Origin: an uncultured bacterium
Lineage (GTDB): Bacteria; Actinomycetota; Coriobacteriia; Coriobacteriales; Coriobacteriaceae
DNA length: 49,462 nucleotides
Assembly: GCA_905214905.1 (NCBI GenBank)
Contig: CAJMNK010000006.1
Location: 1-49,462 of the forward strand
Reading direction: 5' to 3'
The position numbers and the translations under genes were made by a program. Shown piece by piece: positions 8,200 to 15,145 of this stretch; within the stretch, counting starts at the first letter, position 1; each line of letters opens with the position of its first letter. The notes below the pieces were generated by a model. It did not search any database. It was not told where the DNA came from and saw only the letters and a list, made by a program, of their open reading frames with translations.

Positions 8200-9015
8200 A
8201 TGTTGTTGTGTCCCGTTTGCCATGAACCGTTGGTGGACGATGAGCGCGGTGCTGCATGCGCGGGCGGGCACCGGTTTGACCGTGCGCGCGAGGGCTATCT
8301 ATATCTGCTGCGCTCGTCCAAGAGCGGTGACTCCATGGGTGATCCCAAGTCGCAGGCGCGCAGCCGTCGTGACTTTCTGAACCGTGGATACTATGCGCCG
8401 TTGCGCGATGCGATGGTCGAGCTGGTGCGCGAGCGGGTGTTCGGGCGCGCTGCGTCTGCGAACGGCCCCATGACCTTGCTCGATATTTGCTGCGGCGAGG
8501 GCTACTACACCAGCGCCATGGGTGCGGTGCCGGGCGTGGATGCTTATGGCTTTGACCTGGGTAAAGAGATGGTGCGCCTGGCCGCCAAGCGCGGCGATGC
8601 GACCTACTTCGTGGCCAACATGAAGGATATCCCTGTGGCCGATGGCGCCTTCGATATGGTGACCGAGCTCTTTGCCCCCTTTAACGAGCGCGAGTTTGCC
8701 CGCGTGCTGGCACCCGAGGGCTCGCTCTACACCGTGGTGCCGGGTGCTCGGCATCTGTTTGGGCTCAAGGAGGTGCTCTACGACACGCCATATCTCAATG
8801 ACGAGAAGCTGCCGCAGACGACCGAGCTCGAGTTGGTCGGAACGCAGCGGGTGTCTGCGAACATTACGCTCCAGACCCAGGCTGACATCGAGGCGGTGTT
8901 CCAGATGACGCCCTACTACTACCGCACGCGCCCTGCCGACAAAGAGCGCCTGGCAAACCTGGACACCCTTCAAACCGACATCGACTTCATCATCGCCGAG
9001 TACCGCCACAGCTAA
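8200..9015 (+). CDS. rlmA: 23S rRNA (guanine-N1)-methyltransferase, RlmA family
   Basis: Methylates N1 of a guanine in helix 35 of 23S rRNA (G745 or G748, depending on subgroup). The 271-residue protein starts with the family's zinc-binding motif (CPVC at residues 4-7, then CAGGH near 20-24), followed by GDSMGDPKSQARSRRDFL and a Rossmann methyltransferase domain with the SAM loop LLDICCGEGYYTSAM (about residues 88-102) and ELFAPFNE. RlmAII-type members give tylosin resistance in producers, while RlmAI types are housekeeping; the subgroup is not resolved here. TAAGGAGTTGCC precedes the ATG. A REP-like hairpin follows the stop by a few bases. Confidence 0.92.
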   Translation: MLLCPVCHEPLVDDERGAACAGGHRFDRAREGYLYLLRSSKSGDSMGDPKSQARSRRDFLNRGYYAPLRDAMVELVRERVFGRAASANGPMTLLDICCGEGYYTSAMGAVPGVDAYGFDLGKEMVRLAAKRGDATYFVANMKDIPVADGAFDMVTELFAPFNEREFARVLAPEGSLYTVVPGARHLFGLKEVLYDTPYLNDEKLPQTTELELVGTQRVSANITLQTQADIEAVFQMTPYYYRTRPADKERLANLDTLQTDIDFIIAEYRHS

Positions 9016-9018
9016 CAA

Positions 9019-9051
9019 CCTGCCAAAAAGGGACAGGTTTATTTTGGCAGG
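9019..9051. repeat. CCTGCCAAAA hairpin with GGGACAGG loop (REP-like, type B)
   Basis: CCTGCCAAAA (9019-9028) pairs with TTTTGGCAGG (9042-9051); the loop reads AGGGACAGGTTTA. A partial copy (GGGTTTATCTGGGCA) follows. Near-identical units occur at 29230-29262 and, inverted, at 29297-29329. It starts four bases after the rlmA stop. Confidence 0.85.
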
Positions 9052-9070
9052 GTTTATCTGGGCAAACGTA

Positions 9071-9104
9071 AAGGGCCGACCGCGTTGCTGCGCGATCGGT
9101 CCTT
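9071..9104. terminator. Terminator-like hairpin between convergent genes
   Basis: AAGGGCCGACCGCG pairs with CGCGATCGGTCCTT with two imperfect positions. It lies between rlmA and the small membrane protein gene. T richness is modest on both sides. Confidence 0.55.
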
Positions 9105-9144
9105 GTTGGTTGCTTGGATGTAGGGGGCAGTGGAAGGAGGGAGT

Positions 9145-9546
9145 CTACAGGCGGTCCTTGTTCTCGGCCTTAATGTCGTGTGCCTGCTGAATAAAGAACA
9201 GGTCGTACACCACGATGACAAAGGCGCCAAAGTTGATGGCGTCGCCGCCAAACGCGGGAAGCGTGAGCACGGCCTGCGCAATCGTGGCGATTGCGGCGAC
9301 GATGCCGAGCTTAAACGCACCATCCACCTGCGAAGGCTTGTTGGCGCCCTTGATGCCCGCAACACCTGCGGCAAGATCGACAAGACCCTTGATGACAAGT
9401 ACGGCCGCGGCGAGCATGGCATTCGATCCGTAGGTGGACTCGAGCTTGCCGGTCGCGATGCCGGCGATTCCAATGATGAGACTGGCGATGCCCAGCACAA
9501 AATAAATCAGGGCAAGGATTTTGAGTGTCTTGCGAGCGGCGCTCAT
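9145..9546 (-). CDS. Small four-helix membrane protein, function unknown
   Basis: Start chosen at MSAARKTLK because AAAGGACCAGCT precedes that ATG; the frame is open further upstream but the extra 53 residues look untranslated. The 133-residue product has four hydrophobic segments: ILALIYFVLGIASLIIGIAG, LAAAVLVIKGLVDLAAGVAG, GIVAAIATIAQAVLTLP and FGAFVIVVYDLFFIQQ. A charged tail, AHDIKAENKDRL, ends it. The layout resembles small four-TM actinobacterial proteins without known role. No signal peptide or catalytic motif was seen. It has its own likely terminator and stands alone. The 228 bases upstream hold no gene. Confidence 0.75.
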   Translation of the reverse strand: MSAARKTLKILALIYFVLGIASLIIGIAGIATGKLESTYGSNAMLAAAVLVIKGLVDLAAGVAGIKGANKPSQVDGAFKLGIVAAIATIAQAVLTLPAFGGDAINFGAFVIVVYDLFFIQQAHDIKAENKDRL

Positions 9547-9774
9547 AGCTGGTCCTTTCGATGCGGGCGCGGAGAATCTGTCGCACCCAGGTTGCGGCAC
9601 ATATCGTGAAGCACATTGTAGTTCAACGGGGCGATGCATGCGTTTGAAAGCGTTTCTTACCTGCACGGTCCAACCTTTCAAAAAGGAAAGCCGGACGTAA
9701 GCCAAATCGATGGCAGTTCAAGTGCGGCGCTGCGATGATGAGGCCATAGCAAGGAGTTGGTCTAAGGAGGAGCC

Positions 9775-9918
9775 ATGATGTACGGAACAGGGCAGGCGCG
9801 CGAGCCGCGGTCGTTGGGAAGGCGCATGAGCGATTCCGTGATCGCTGCCGTGTGCACGGGATTGATGGCGGTGCTTTGCATTGGGATGTTGTGGGCCATG
9901 TCGCATGTGGGACAATAG
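9775..9918 (+). CDS. 47-residue single-pass membrane peptide, function unknown
   Basis: A short frame opening with two ATG codons behind a very strong site, TAAGGAGGAGCC. The product has a basic, polar N-terminus (MMYGTGQAREPRSLGRRMS), one hydrophobic helix (VIAAVCTGLMAVLCIGMLWAM) and a tiny tail SHVGQ. Basic residues before the helix suggest the N-terminus stays inside. It lies upstream of rsmJ with 63 bases between. The ribosome site and good helix argue that it is real, though no family was recognised. Confidence 0.6.
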   Translation: MMYGTGQAREPRSLGRRMSDSVIAAVCTGLMAVLCIGMLWAMSHVGQ

Positions 9919-9981
9919 CGGACGATTGGGTGCCGACACATGCGGCGCTCACGTATCCGCTTTGCTTGCTAAGGAGTGCCC

Positions 9982-10686
9982 ATGGGCGTCGTCGATCCCT
10001 TTTCTGTTGCTCGGGCCGCGGGGCTTGAGCTGATCGGGAAGCCCGAGGGCCTCACGCTCACCGACGGTGCGATGGAGCTGCGCGCCGATTTTGTCCGCAT
10101 GCTTCCACGGCTCAGGCAGGGCCGCCTGCAGCAAGAGCTGCTGGTTAAGGCTGCGCGCACAAAAGGCATCGAGCAGCCATGGGCGATTGACGCCACGGCA
10201 GGCTTTGGCGAGGATTCGCTGCTGCTGGCGGCAGCGGGCTTTACCGTCGATCTGTATGAGCAGGATTGCGTGATCGCGGCGCTGCTCCAGGATGCCCTGG
10301 ATCGCGCGGCAGATGATTCGGCGCTTGCGGCCGCCGTGGCGCGCATGCACTTACATGCGGGCGAGGACAGCATTGCCGGCCTTCGCCATACGGCTGAGCT
10401 GGTCGAGCGCGATGAGCTCGCGGCTCCCGACGTGGTGTATCTGGACCCCATGTTTCCTGAGCGCACCAAGAGCGCGGCGGTCAAAAAGAAGTTCCAGCTC
10501 TTGCACCATCTGGAACAGCCGTGTGCCGATGAGGAGACGCTGGTTAAAACTGCGCTTGCAGTGCGGCCGCGCAAGGTCGTTATCAAACGGCCGGTGAAGG
10601 GCCCATTGCTTGCCGGCGTTAAGCCGAGCTATCAGCTTGCGGGCAAGGCCGTCCGCTACGATGTTTTGGTGCCGCCGCGCCCGTAG
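9982..10686 (+). CDS. rsmJ: 16S rRNA (guanine-N2)-methyltransferase RsmJ-like
   Basis: RsmJ methylates G1516 of 16S rRNA. Visible signatures are the SAM-binding DATAGFGEDSLLLAAAGF (about residues 73-90), the acidic strand-2 end YEQDCVIAALLQD and PDVVYLDPMFPERTKSAAVKKK. The late VVIKRP strand is also typical. Length is 234 residues, close to the E. coli protein. A GTG exists at 9976, but it overlaps AAGGAG (9971-9976), so the ATG at 9982 is the better start. The family is mostly proteobacterial, but coriobacterial and Firmicute homologues of this shape are annotated as class I methyltransferases, so the exact target base is inferred. Confidence 0.82.
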   Translation: MGVVDPFSVARAAGLELIGKPEGLTLTDGAMELRADFVRMLPRLRQGRLQQELLVKAARTKGIEQPWAIDATAGFGEDSLLLAAAGFTVDLYEQDCVIAALLQDALDRAADDSALAAAVARMHLHAGEDSIAGLRHTAELVERDELAAPDVVYLDPMFPERTKSAAVKKKFQLLHHLEQPCADEETLVKTALAVRPRKVVIKRPVKGPLLAGVKPSYQLAGKAVRYDVLVPPRP

Positions 10687-10753
10687 CCTGCGCGTGATGG
10701 CCGGCGATGTGTCGGTGCCGTGCCGCTGCGTGAGCGCCGCTCCGTTGCGGAGC

Positions 10754-11050
10754 CTATTTCCAAGGATGCGACGTCAGATGCCACCCGCCGCAGTATTCGC
10801 ATTTGTAGCAGGCCAAACCACGCCGTCCACGGTTTTCGCAGTCGGCCATAACGGCCTCGGCCTCGGCGCGTGTGTCGTAGCGGTTTTTGCGCTCGCACGA
10901 TTTGTAGCGCCAAGCCTCATCGCGCTCGGCGTCCAGGGCATCGCGGCGCTCGTCCTCGCGCGCAAACAGGTCGCTCATATCGCCGCCGGTGGCAGCGCCC
11001 AAAAACTCGCTTTTGGCCTTTGACCAGGCGGCTCGCTTTTTGCTTCCCAT
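10754..11050 (-). CDS. Small zinc-ribbon-like protein, function unknown
   Basis: Start chosen at MGSKKRAAWSK (CAAGGAG precedes it). A longer frame to 11083 would begin inside a dyad and lacks a ribosome site. The 98-residue product is very charged, with a helical middle (AREDERRDALDAERDEAWRY) and a C-terminal CYKCEYCGGWHLTSHP in which CxxC and two His could bind one metal. Similar C-terminal zinc knuckles occur in small actinobacterial and phage proteins of unknown role. It is divergent from the GNAT gene. A hairpin (GCTCCG/CGGAGC) adjoins its stop. Confidence 0.62.
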   Translation of the reverse strand: MGSKKRAAWSKAKSEFLGAATGGDMSDLFAREDERRDALDAERDEAWRYKSCERKNRYDTRAEAEAVMADCENRGRRGLACYKCEYCGGWHLTSHPWK

Positions 11051-11074
11051 CCGCTCCTTGCCCTTTCCAAACGC

Positions 11075-11104
11075 TGGTATCATTGCTCAATCAAAGTGAT
11101 ACCA
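11075..11104. promoter_or_regulatory. Dyad TGGTATCA/TGATACCA between divergent genes
   Basis: Perfect 8-bp arms at 11075-11082 and 11097-11104, 22 bp centre to centre, lie in the only space between the zinc-ribbon gene and the GNAT gene. This suits a dimeric repressor site covering both promoters. No regulator is identified. Confidence 0.45.
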
Positions 11105-11123
11105 ATAAACGTGAGGTCGCCGC

Positions 11124-11615
11124 GTGATGATCAGAAAAACCCTCGAGACCGACATTCCCGCCGTCATGGCTATCTATGATGCCGCCCGCGCCTTTATGCG
11201 CGCGCATGGCAACGCCACGCAGTGGCCCGAGGGCACGCCTTCGGCCGAGCAGCTGGCTGCCGATATCGCCGCCGGTGGCAGCTATGTGTGCGAAGTCGAC
11301 GGTCGCGTGGTGGCGACGTTTGCCTTTTTGCCGGGCCCGGACGAGTGCTATGACGTCATCGAGGACGGTCAGTGGCGCAGCGACACTCCGTACGCCGTGC
11401 TGCACCGCGTGGCGTCCGACGGCACCGTGCACGGTATCGCGGCCGCGATGTTTGCCTTTGCCAAGGAGCGTGCCGACCATCTGCGTATCGATACGCACGC
11501 GGACAACCTGCCCATGCAGGGTGCGAGCCTCAAGGCAGGGTTCGAGCGCGCCGGCGTCGTGTATGTGTCCGACGGCACGCCGCGCGTTGCGTTCGACTGG
11601 CTGCGCGAGGCATAA
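11124..11615 (+). CDS. GNAT family N-acetyltransferase
   Basis: 163 residues with the GNAT plan: N-terminal TLETDIPAVMAIYDAARAFM, strands around YVCEVDGRVVATFAFLPG, the LHRVAS segment where the acetyl-CoA loop falls (a conserved Q/RxxGxG/A is degenerate here) and C-terminal LRIDTHADNLPMQGASLKAGFERAGVVYV. The HADN-PM/Q-L-K-GF block is typical of the family of small-molecule or protein acetyltransferases. The acceptor is unknown. Start is GTG (11124) or the next ATG (11127); GAGG lies upstream. A perfect terminator follows. Confidence 0.85.
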   Translation: MMIRKTLETDIPAVMAIYDAARAFMRAHGNATQWPEGTPSAEQLAADIAAGGSYVCEVDGRVVATFAFLPGPDECYDVIEDGQWRSDTPYAVLHRVASDGTVHGIAAAMFAFAKERADHLRIDTHADNLPMQGASLKAGFERAGVVYVSDGTPRVAFDWLREA

Positions 11616-11649
11616 GGGCCGAGTCACATACCAGCGTTTCATCGAAATG

Positions 11650-11676
11650 AAAATGGCCCCGCGTGGGGCCATTTTT
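11650..11676 (+). terminator. Intrinsic terminator after the GNAT gene
   Basis: AAAATGGCCCC pairs with GGGGCCATTTT around GCGT and ends in a T run. From here to 11919 no gene is seen; GCCCGTTGCCGAGTGCGACGGGC at 11878-11900 can form a small hairpin. Confidence 0.92.
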
Positions 11677-11919
11677 GGTAAAACGCGTCGTTGTGGGACT
11701 CGCATTGTTACCGCCTCAGATGAGACCGGGCAGACAAAAGGGGAGGTGCCGGCTTTCGTAAGGCGCGAACCTACGAAAATCGCCGCGCGGCAACGCAGGG
11801 CGATGAGCTTGGTCGGGGGATAGGGCCCGCTTCGCCCGCCGGCCCGTAAATTGTATCATCCAGTGTGGAACGAGGATGCCCGTTGCCGAGTGCGACGGGC
11901 TTGCAATAAGAGGAGAGCC

Positions 11920-13923
11920 ATGTCGAAGCAAGCGGTCGTTGGAATCTTGGCGCATGTCGATGCCGGCAAGACCACACTGGCCGAGGCCATGCTGTTCTGC
12001 GCGGGTCGCATTCGCAAGCGCGGCCGCGTGGACGATGGCGACTCGCACCTGGATACCAACGCCATCGAGCGCGAGCGCGGCATCACGATTTTCTCGTCGC
12101 AGGCCGTGTTCGACCACGGTGATACCCGCGTCATGCTCGTGGACGCTCCCGGACACGTGGATTTTTCGGCCGAGGCAGAGCGCACGTTGCGTGCGCTCGA
12201 CTACGCGATTTTGGTGGTAGGTGCCAACGGCGGCGTGCAGGGGCACACCGAAACCCTGTGGCGCCTGCTTGCGCGCTATGACATTCCGACGTTCATCTAT
12301 ATCAACAAAATCGATTTGGAGAATCCCGGCCGCGATGTTTTGCTGGCACAACTTGGGCAGCGTCTTTCCGAGGGCTGCCTCGATGCGAACGAACTGCTGG
12401 CGGGCGGCGCCGCTTGGGAGGACGCTGCCGCGTTGGACGAGGCAGCCCTCGAGGAGTTTCTTGAGACGGGTGAGCTTTCCGTTGCAACGCTTTCGCGCAT
12501 GGTTGCCGAGCGCAGGCTCTTTCCCTGCTTTGCCGGCTCGGCGCTCAAGGATCAGGGCGTGGGCGAGCTGCTGGATGGTATGTGCACGCTGATGCGTGAG
12601 CAGGCGTGGCCGCCGGAGTTCGCCGCGCGTGTCTATCGTGTCAGCCGCGGTGTTCGTGGCGAGCGCTTGGCTTGGGTTAAAGTGACCGGCGGCACACTGC
12701 ATGCCAAACAGATGATTGACGGGCGTTCCGGCGCCGAGGCATGGGAGCAAAAGGTCGATCAGGTGCGCATCTATAACGGAGAGAAGTACGAGCTTGCCCA
12801 GGAAGTTGCCGCTGGCGGTATTTGTGCCGTGACGGGTCTTGCGCACGTTCGCCCGGGGGATGCCTTGGGTGCGGAGCCCGGGTGCGATGCGCCCGTCATT
12901 GCGCCGGTCCTCACCTATACGGTGCTCCCGGGCGAACATGATGTCCATGCGGTGTTTAAAGCGCTGGCTGAGCTGACGGACGAAGACCCCATGCTCGGCG
13001 TAAGCTGGAATACGCATCTTGAGCAGATTCACTTGCAGTTGATGGGCGCCGTGCAACTCGAGGTCGTGCAGCGGGTGTTGGCCGATCGCTTTGACCTTTC
13101 GATTGAGTTTGAGCCCGGCGGCATTCTCTATAAGGAGACTATTTCGCGGCCGGTCGAGGGCGTGGGCCACTTTGAGCCGCTGCGCCACTATGCCGAGGTG
13201 CATCTGCGCCTGGAGCCGTTGCCGGCGGGTTCGGGTGTGCAGTTTGGCACCGTGACCTCGGCCGACGAGCTCGATCTTAACTGGCAGCGTTTGGCACTCA
13301 CCAACGCTATGGAGCGCGACCACCTGGGCGTGCTGACGGGCTCGCCCATCACCGATGTGCGCATTACGCTCGCGGGCGGCCGCGCGCATGCCAAACACAC
13401 CGAGGGCGGCGATTTTCGCCAGGCCACGTACCGCGCGATTCGCCAGGGTTTGATGCAGGCGCGCGAGGCCGGCGCGGCGGTGTTGTTGGAGCCGTGGTAT
13501 CGCTTTGAGCTCGAGGTGCCGGGGGAGTGCGTGGGCCGGGCGCTCTCGGATGCCACGCGCATGAGTGCCGAGTACGAGCCGCCGACGATGGCGGGAGACC
13601 GGGCGAAGCTTGTGGGTCGCGTTCCGGCATCCGAGGTGCAAGATTATGCGCTGGAGGTGGCTGCCTACACGAGCGGTCGCGGGCATCTGTACCTGGAGTT
13701 CGCCGGTTATGCGGCTTGCCATGATGGCGAGCGCGTAATCGAGGCTGCCGCCTACGAGCCCGAGGCCGATCTGCCCAACACGCCCGACTCGGTCTTTTGC
13801 GCCCACGGCGCCGGCTACACGGTCAAATGGTATGACGTGCCCGCCGCAGCGCACGTAAAGATCGATCCCGCCACCTTCCGTCCCTGGCGAGCAGCAGACG
13901 CCGAGTTTTTCGGCCACATGTGA
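11920..13923 (+). CDS. TetM-like translational GTPase (ribosomal protection protein family)
   Basis: A 667-residue EF-G-like factor. G motifs are all visible: AHVDAGKTTL (residues 11-20), RGITIFSSQ, DAPGHVDF, NKID and SAL. Domains II-V follow, ending with SVFCAHGAGYTVKWYDVP. Length and order match TetM/TetO/OtrA proteins, which push tetracycline off the ribosome using GTP. The gene has the local base composition and no transposon genes around it, so it looks like a resident homologue rather than an acquired tet gene. Whether it gives resistance is open. Start at the ATG behind AGAGGAGAGCC; a longer frame to 11851 has no site. Its last codon and stop lie inside a REP-like hairpin. Confidence 0.85.
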   Translation: MSKQAVVGILAHVDAGKTTLAEAMLFCAGRIRKRGRVDDGDSHLDTNAIERERGITIFSSQAVFDHGDTRVMLVDAPGHVDFSAEAERTLRALDYAILVVGANGGVQGHTETLWRLLARYDIPTFIYINKIDLENPGRDVLLAQLGQRLSEGCLDANELLAGGAAWEDAAALDEAALEEFLETGELSVATLSRMVAERRLFPCFAGSALKDQGVGELLDGMCTLMREQAWPPEFAARVYRVSRGVRGERLAWVKVTGGTLHAKQMIDGRSGAEAWEQKVDQVRIYNGEKYELAQEVAAGGICAVTGLAHVRPGDALGAEPGCDAPVIAPVLTYTVLPGEHDVHAVFKALAELTDEDPMLGVSWNTHLEQIHLQLMGAVQLEVVQRVLADRFDLSIEFEPGGILYKETISRPVEGVGHFEPLRHYAEVHLRLEPLPAGSGVQFGTVTSADELDLNWQRLALTNAMERDHLGVLTGSPITDVRITLAGGRAHAKHTEGGDFRQATYRAIRQGLMQAREAGAAVLLEPWYRFELEVPGECVGRALSDATRMSAEYEPPTMAGDRAKLVGRVPASEVQDYALEVAAYTSGRGHLYLEFAGYAACHDGERVIEAAAYEPEADLPNTPDSVFCAHGAGYTVKWYDVPAAAHVKIDPATFRPWRAADAEFFGHM

Positions 13924-13949
13924 CAAAGGGACAGCCCCTTTGTCACATG
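13917..13949. repeat. CATGTGACAAAGGG hairpin (REP-like, type A) carrying a stop codon
   Basis: CATGTGACAAAGGG (13917-13930) pairs perfectly with CCCTTTGTCACATG (13936-13949); loop ACAGC. The TGA stop of the TetM-like gene is bases 13921-13923 within the left arm. The same unit recurs at 17644-17678. Confidence 0.88.
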
Positions 13950-13952
13950 CTA

Positions 13953-13990
13953 TTGGTATAACTCAGTATAAGTTGGTATAACTGTTACCA
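13953..13990 (+). promoter_or_regulatory. Direct repeats TTGGTATAACT, 20 bases apart
   Basis: TTGGTATAACT occurs at 13953-13963 and 13973-13983, two helical turns apart, with CAGTATA between. The second is part of TGGTA...TACCA (13974-13990). This lies 27-64 bases before the AAA ATPase start, so it is a likely promoter/operator. The TATAAC-like blocks could serve as -10 elements. Confidence 0.5.
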
Positions 13991-14016
13991 GGGTTTGCCA
14001 ATCCGAGGAGGCCGAT

Positions 14017-15135
14017 ATGAATCCAAATCCCTTTAAGCCCACAGCTGGTAAGCGGCCTCCGATACTCATCGGTCGCGAGTCGGTCATCGAAGATTTTGAG
14101 GAAGGGCTCGACAACGGCGCCGGAGCGCCGGGCAGGCTCATGCTCATTACGGGAAACCGCGGCTGTGGCAAAACGGTTCTCCTGCGGGAGCTGCAACGTC
14201 TAGCCAGCGAGCGCGGATGGGCGGTTGTCTCCGATTCCGCTTCGCTTGGTTTGTGCGACCGCTTGGCCGACGCGCTTCGCTCGAATAAACCCGTTGTGAC
14301 GTCAATGGAGTTTGGGCCGTCGTTTGGCCGGATGTCGGTCGAGGCGGCGCGGGCAAAAGGCGAGACATTGCGAGGGCTGGTCAACGAGCGTCTCAAGAAG
14401 CTCGGTCCGGGCAAGGGCGTCTTGTTTGCGATTGACGAGGCACAATCGGCGTCTATCGAGGAACTGGCGGCTCTTGCCGTCCTCTATCAGCAGGTGCTCG
14501 GAGACCAGGATGCCACGGGCTTGCCCGATAGCGACCAGCGCGGTCTTGCGCTGGCGTTCGCCGGCTTGCCCAGTATGGTTGACGATCTGCTCGAAGAGCC
14601 GAGCGTGACGTTTTTGCGGCGTGCCCAGCAGCGTACGTTGGGGGCAATATCTTTGCCCAAAGTGCGCGATTCGTATATCCAGACGGTCAAAGACGCTGGT
14701 CTTTACGTTGACGCGGAGACGGCGGACCTTGCGGCGCGCAAGAGCATGGGGCATCCCTATATGGTTCAGCTGGTGGGCTATTACATGTGGCGGTCTGCTG
14801 TCCGGCGTGGCTCGCAGGTCATCGAAAGGCGCGATGTCGAGAATGGCCATGCGGATGCCGTCTCCGAGTTCTACGAAGCGGTTGACGCACCTCTGTATTA
14901 CGGTCTGCGCAGCCCTCAGCGCCTCTTTATCGAGGCTATGGCGGTTGACGAGGACAAGCCGACGCGCACGGCGGATATCATTGAACGCTGTGACCGTACC
15001 CAGAGCTGGGCGAGTAAATATCGCGCAAGCTTAATTCGCGAGCGCGTCATCGAGGCTGCCGGATACGGCCTTGTCCGGTTTACCGTGCCCATGCTGGGCG
15101 AGTACATTCGCGATCGCATTTTATGGCATGAGTAG
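14017..15135 (+). CDS. AAA ATPase (AAA_16/Orc1-like), function unknown
   Basis: 372 residues. After a short N-terminal FxPTAGKRPP...GRES segment comes the Walker A motif GNRGCGKT (about residues 46-53), Walker B LFAIDEAQ (about 138-145) and a sensor-like LALAFAGLPS. The C-terminal part (from about residue 250) is helical and may hold a winged helix (TADIIERCDRTQSWASKYRASLIRERVIEAAGYGLVRFTVP), so DNA binding is plausible. Related proteins are annotated only as ATP-binding proteins in actinobacteria. GAGGAGGCCGAT precedes the ATG. Its 3' end meets or overlaps the UvrA-like gene, so the two are probably one operon. Confidence 0.78.
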   Translation: MNPNPFKPTAGKRPPILIGRESVIEDFEEGLDNGAGAPGRLMLITGNRGCGKTVLLRELQRLASERGWAVVSDSASLGLCDRLADALRSNKPVVTSMEFGPSFGRMSVEAARAKGETLRGLVNERLKKLGPGKGVLFAIDEAQSASIEELAALAVLYQQVLGDQDATGLPDSDQRGLALAFAGLPSMVDDLLEEPSVTFLRRAQQRTLGAISLPKVRDSYIQTVKDAGLYVDAETADLAARKSMGHPYMVQLVGYYMWRSAVRRGSQVIERRDVENGHADAVSEFYEAVDAPLYYGLRSPQRLFIEAMAVDEDKPTRTADIIERCDRTQSWASKYRASLIRERVIEAAGYGLVRFTVPMLGEYIRDRILWHE

Positions 15136-15145
15136 GGTGATAAAG

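Noticed and set aside
11716..13926. 736-residue open frame on the minus strand opposite the TetM-like gene
   Set aside because: It mirrors the coding gene, has no ribosome site or domain, and its Ala/Arg/His-rich make-up is what GC-rich antisense frames give.
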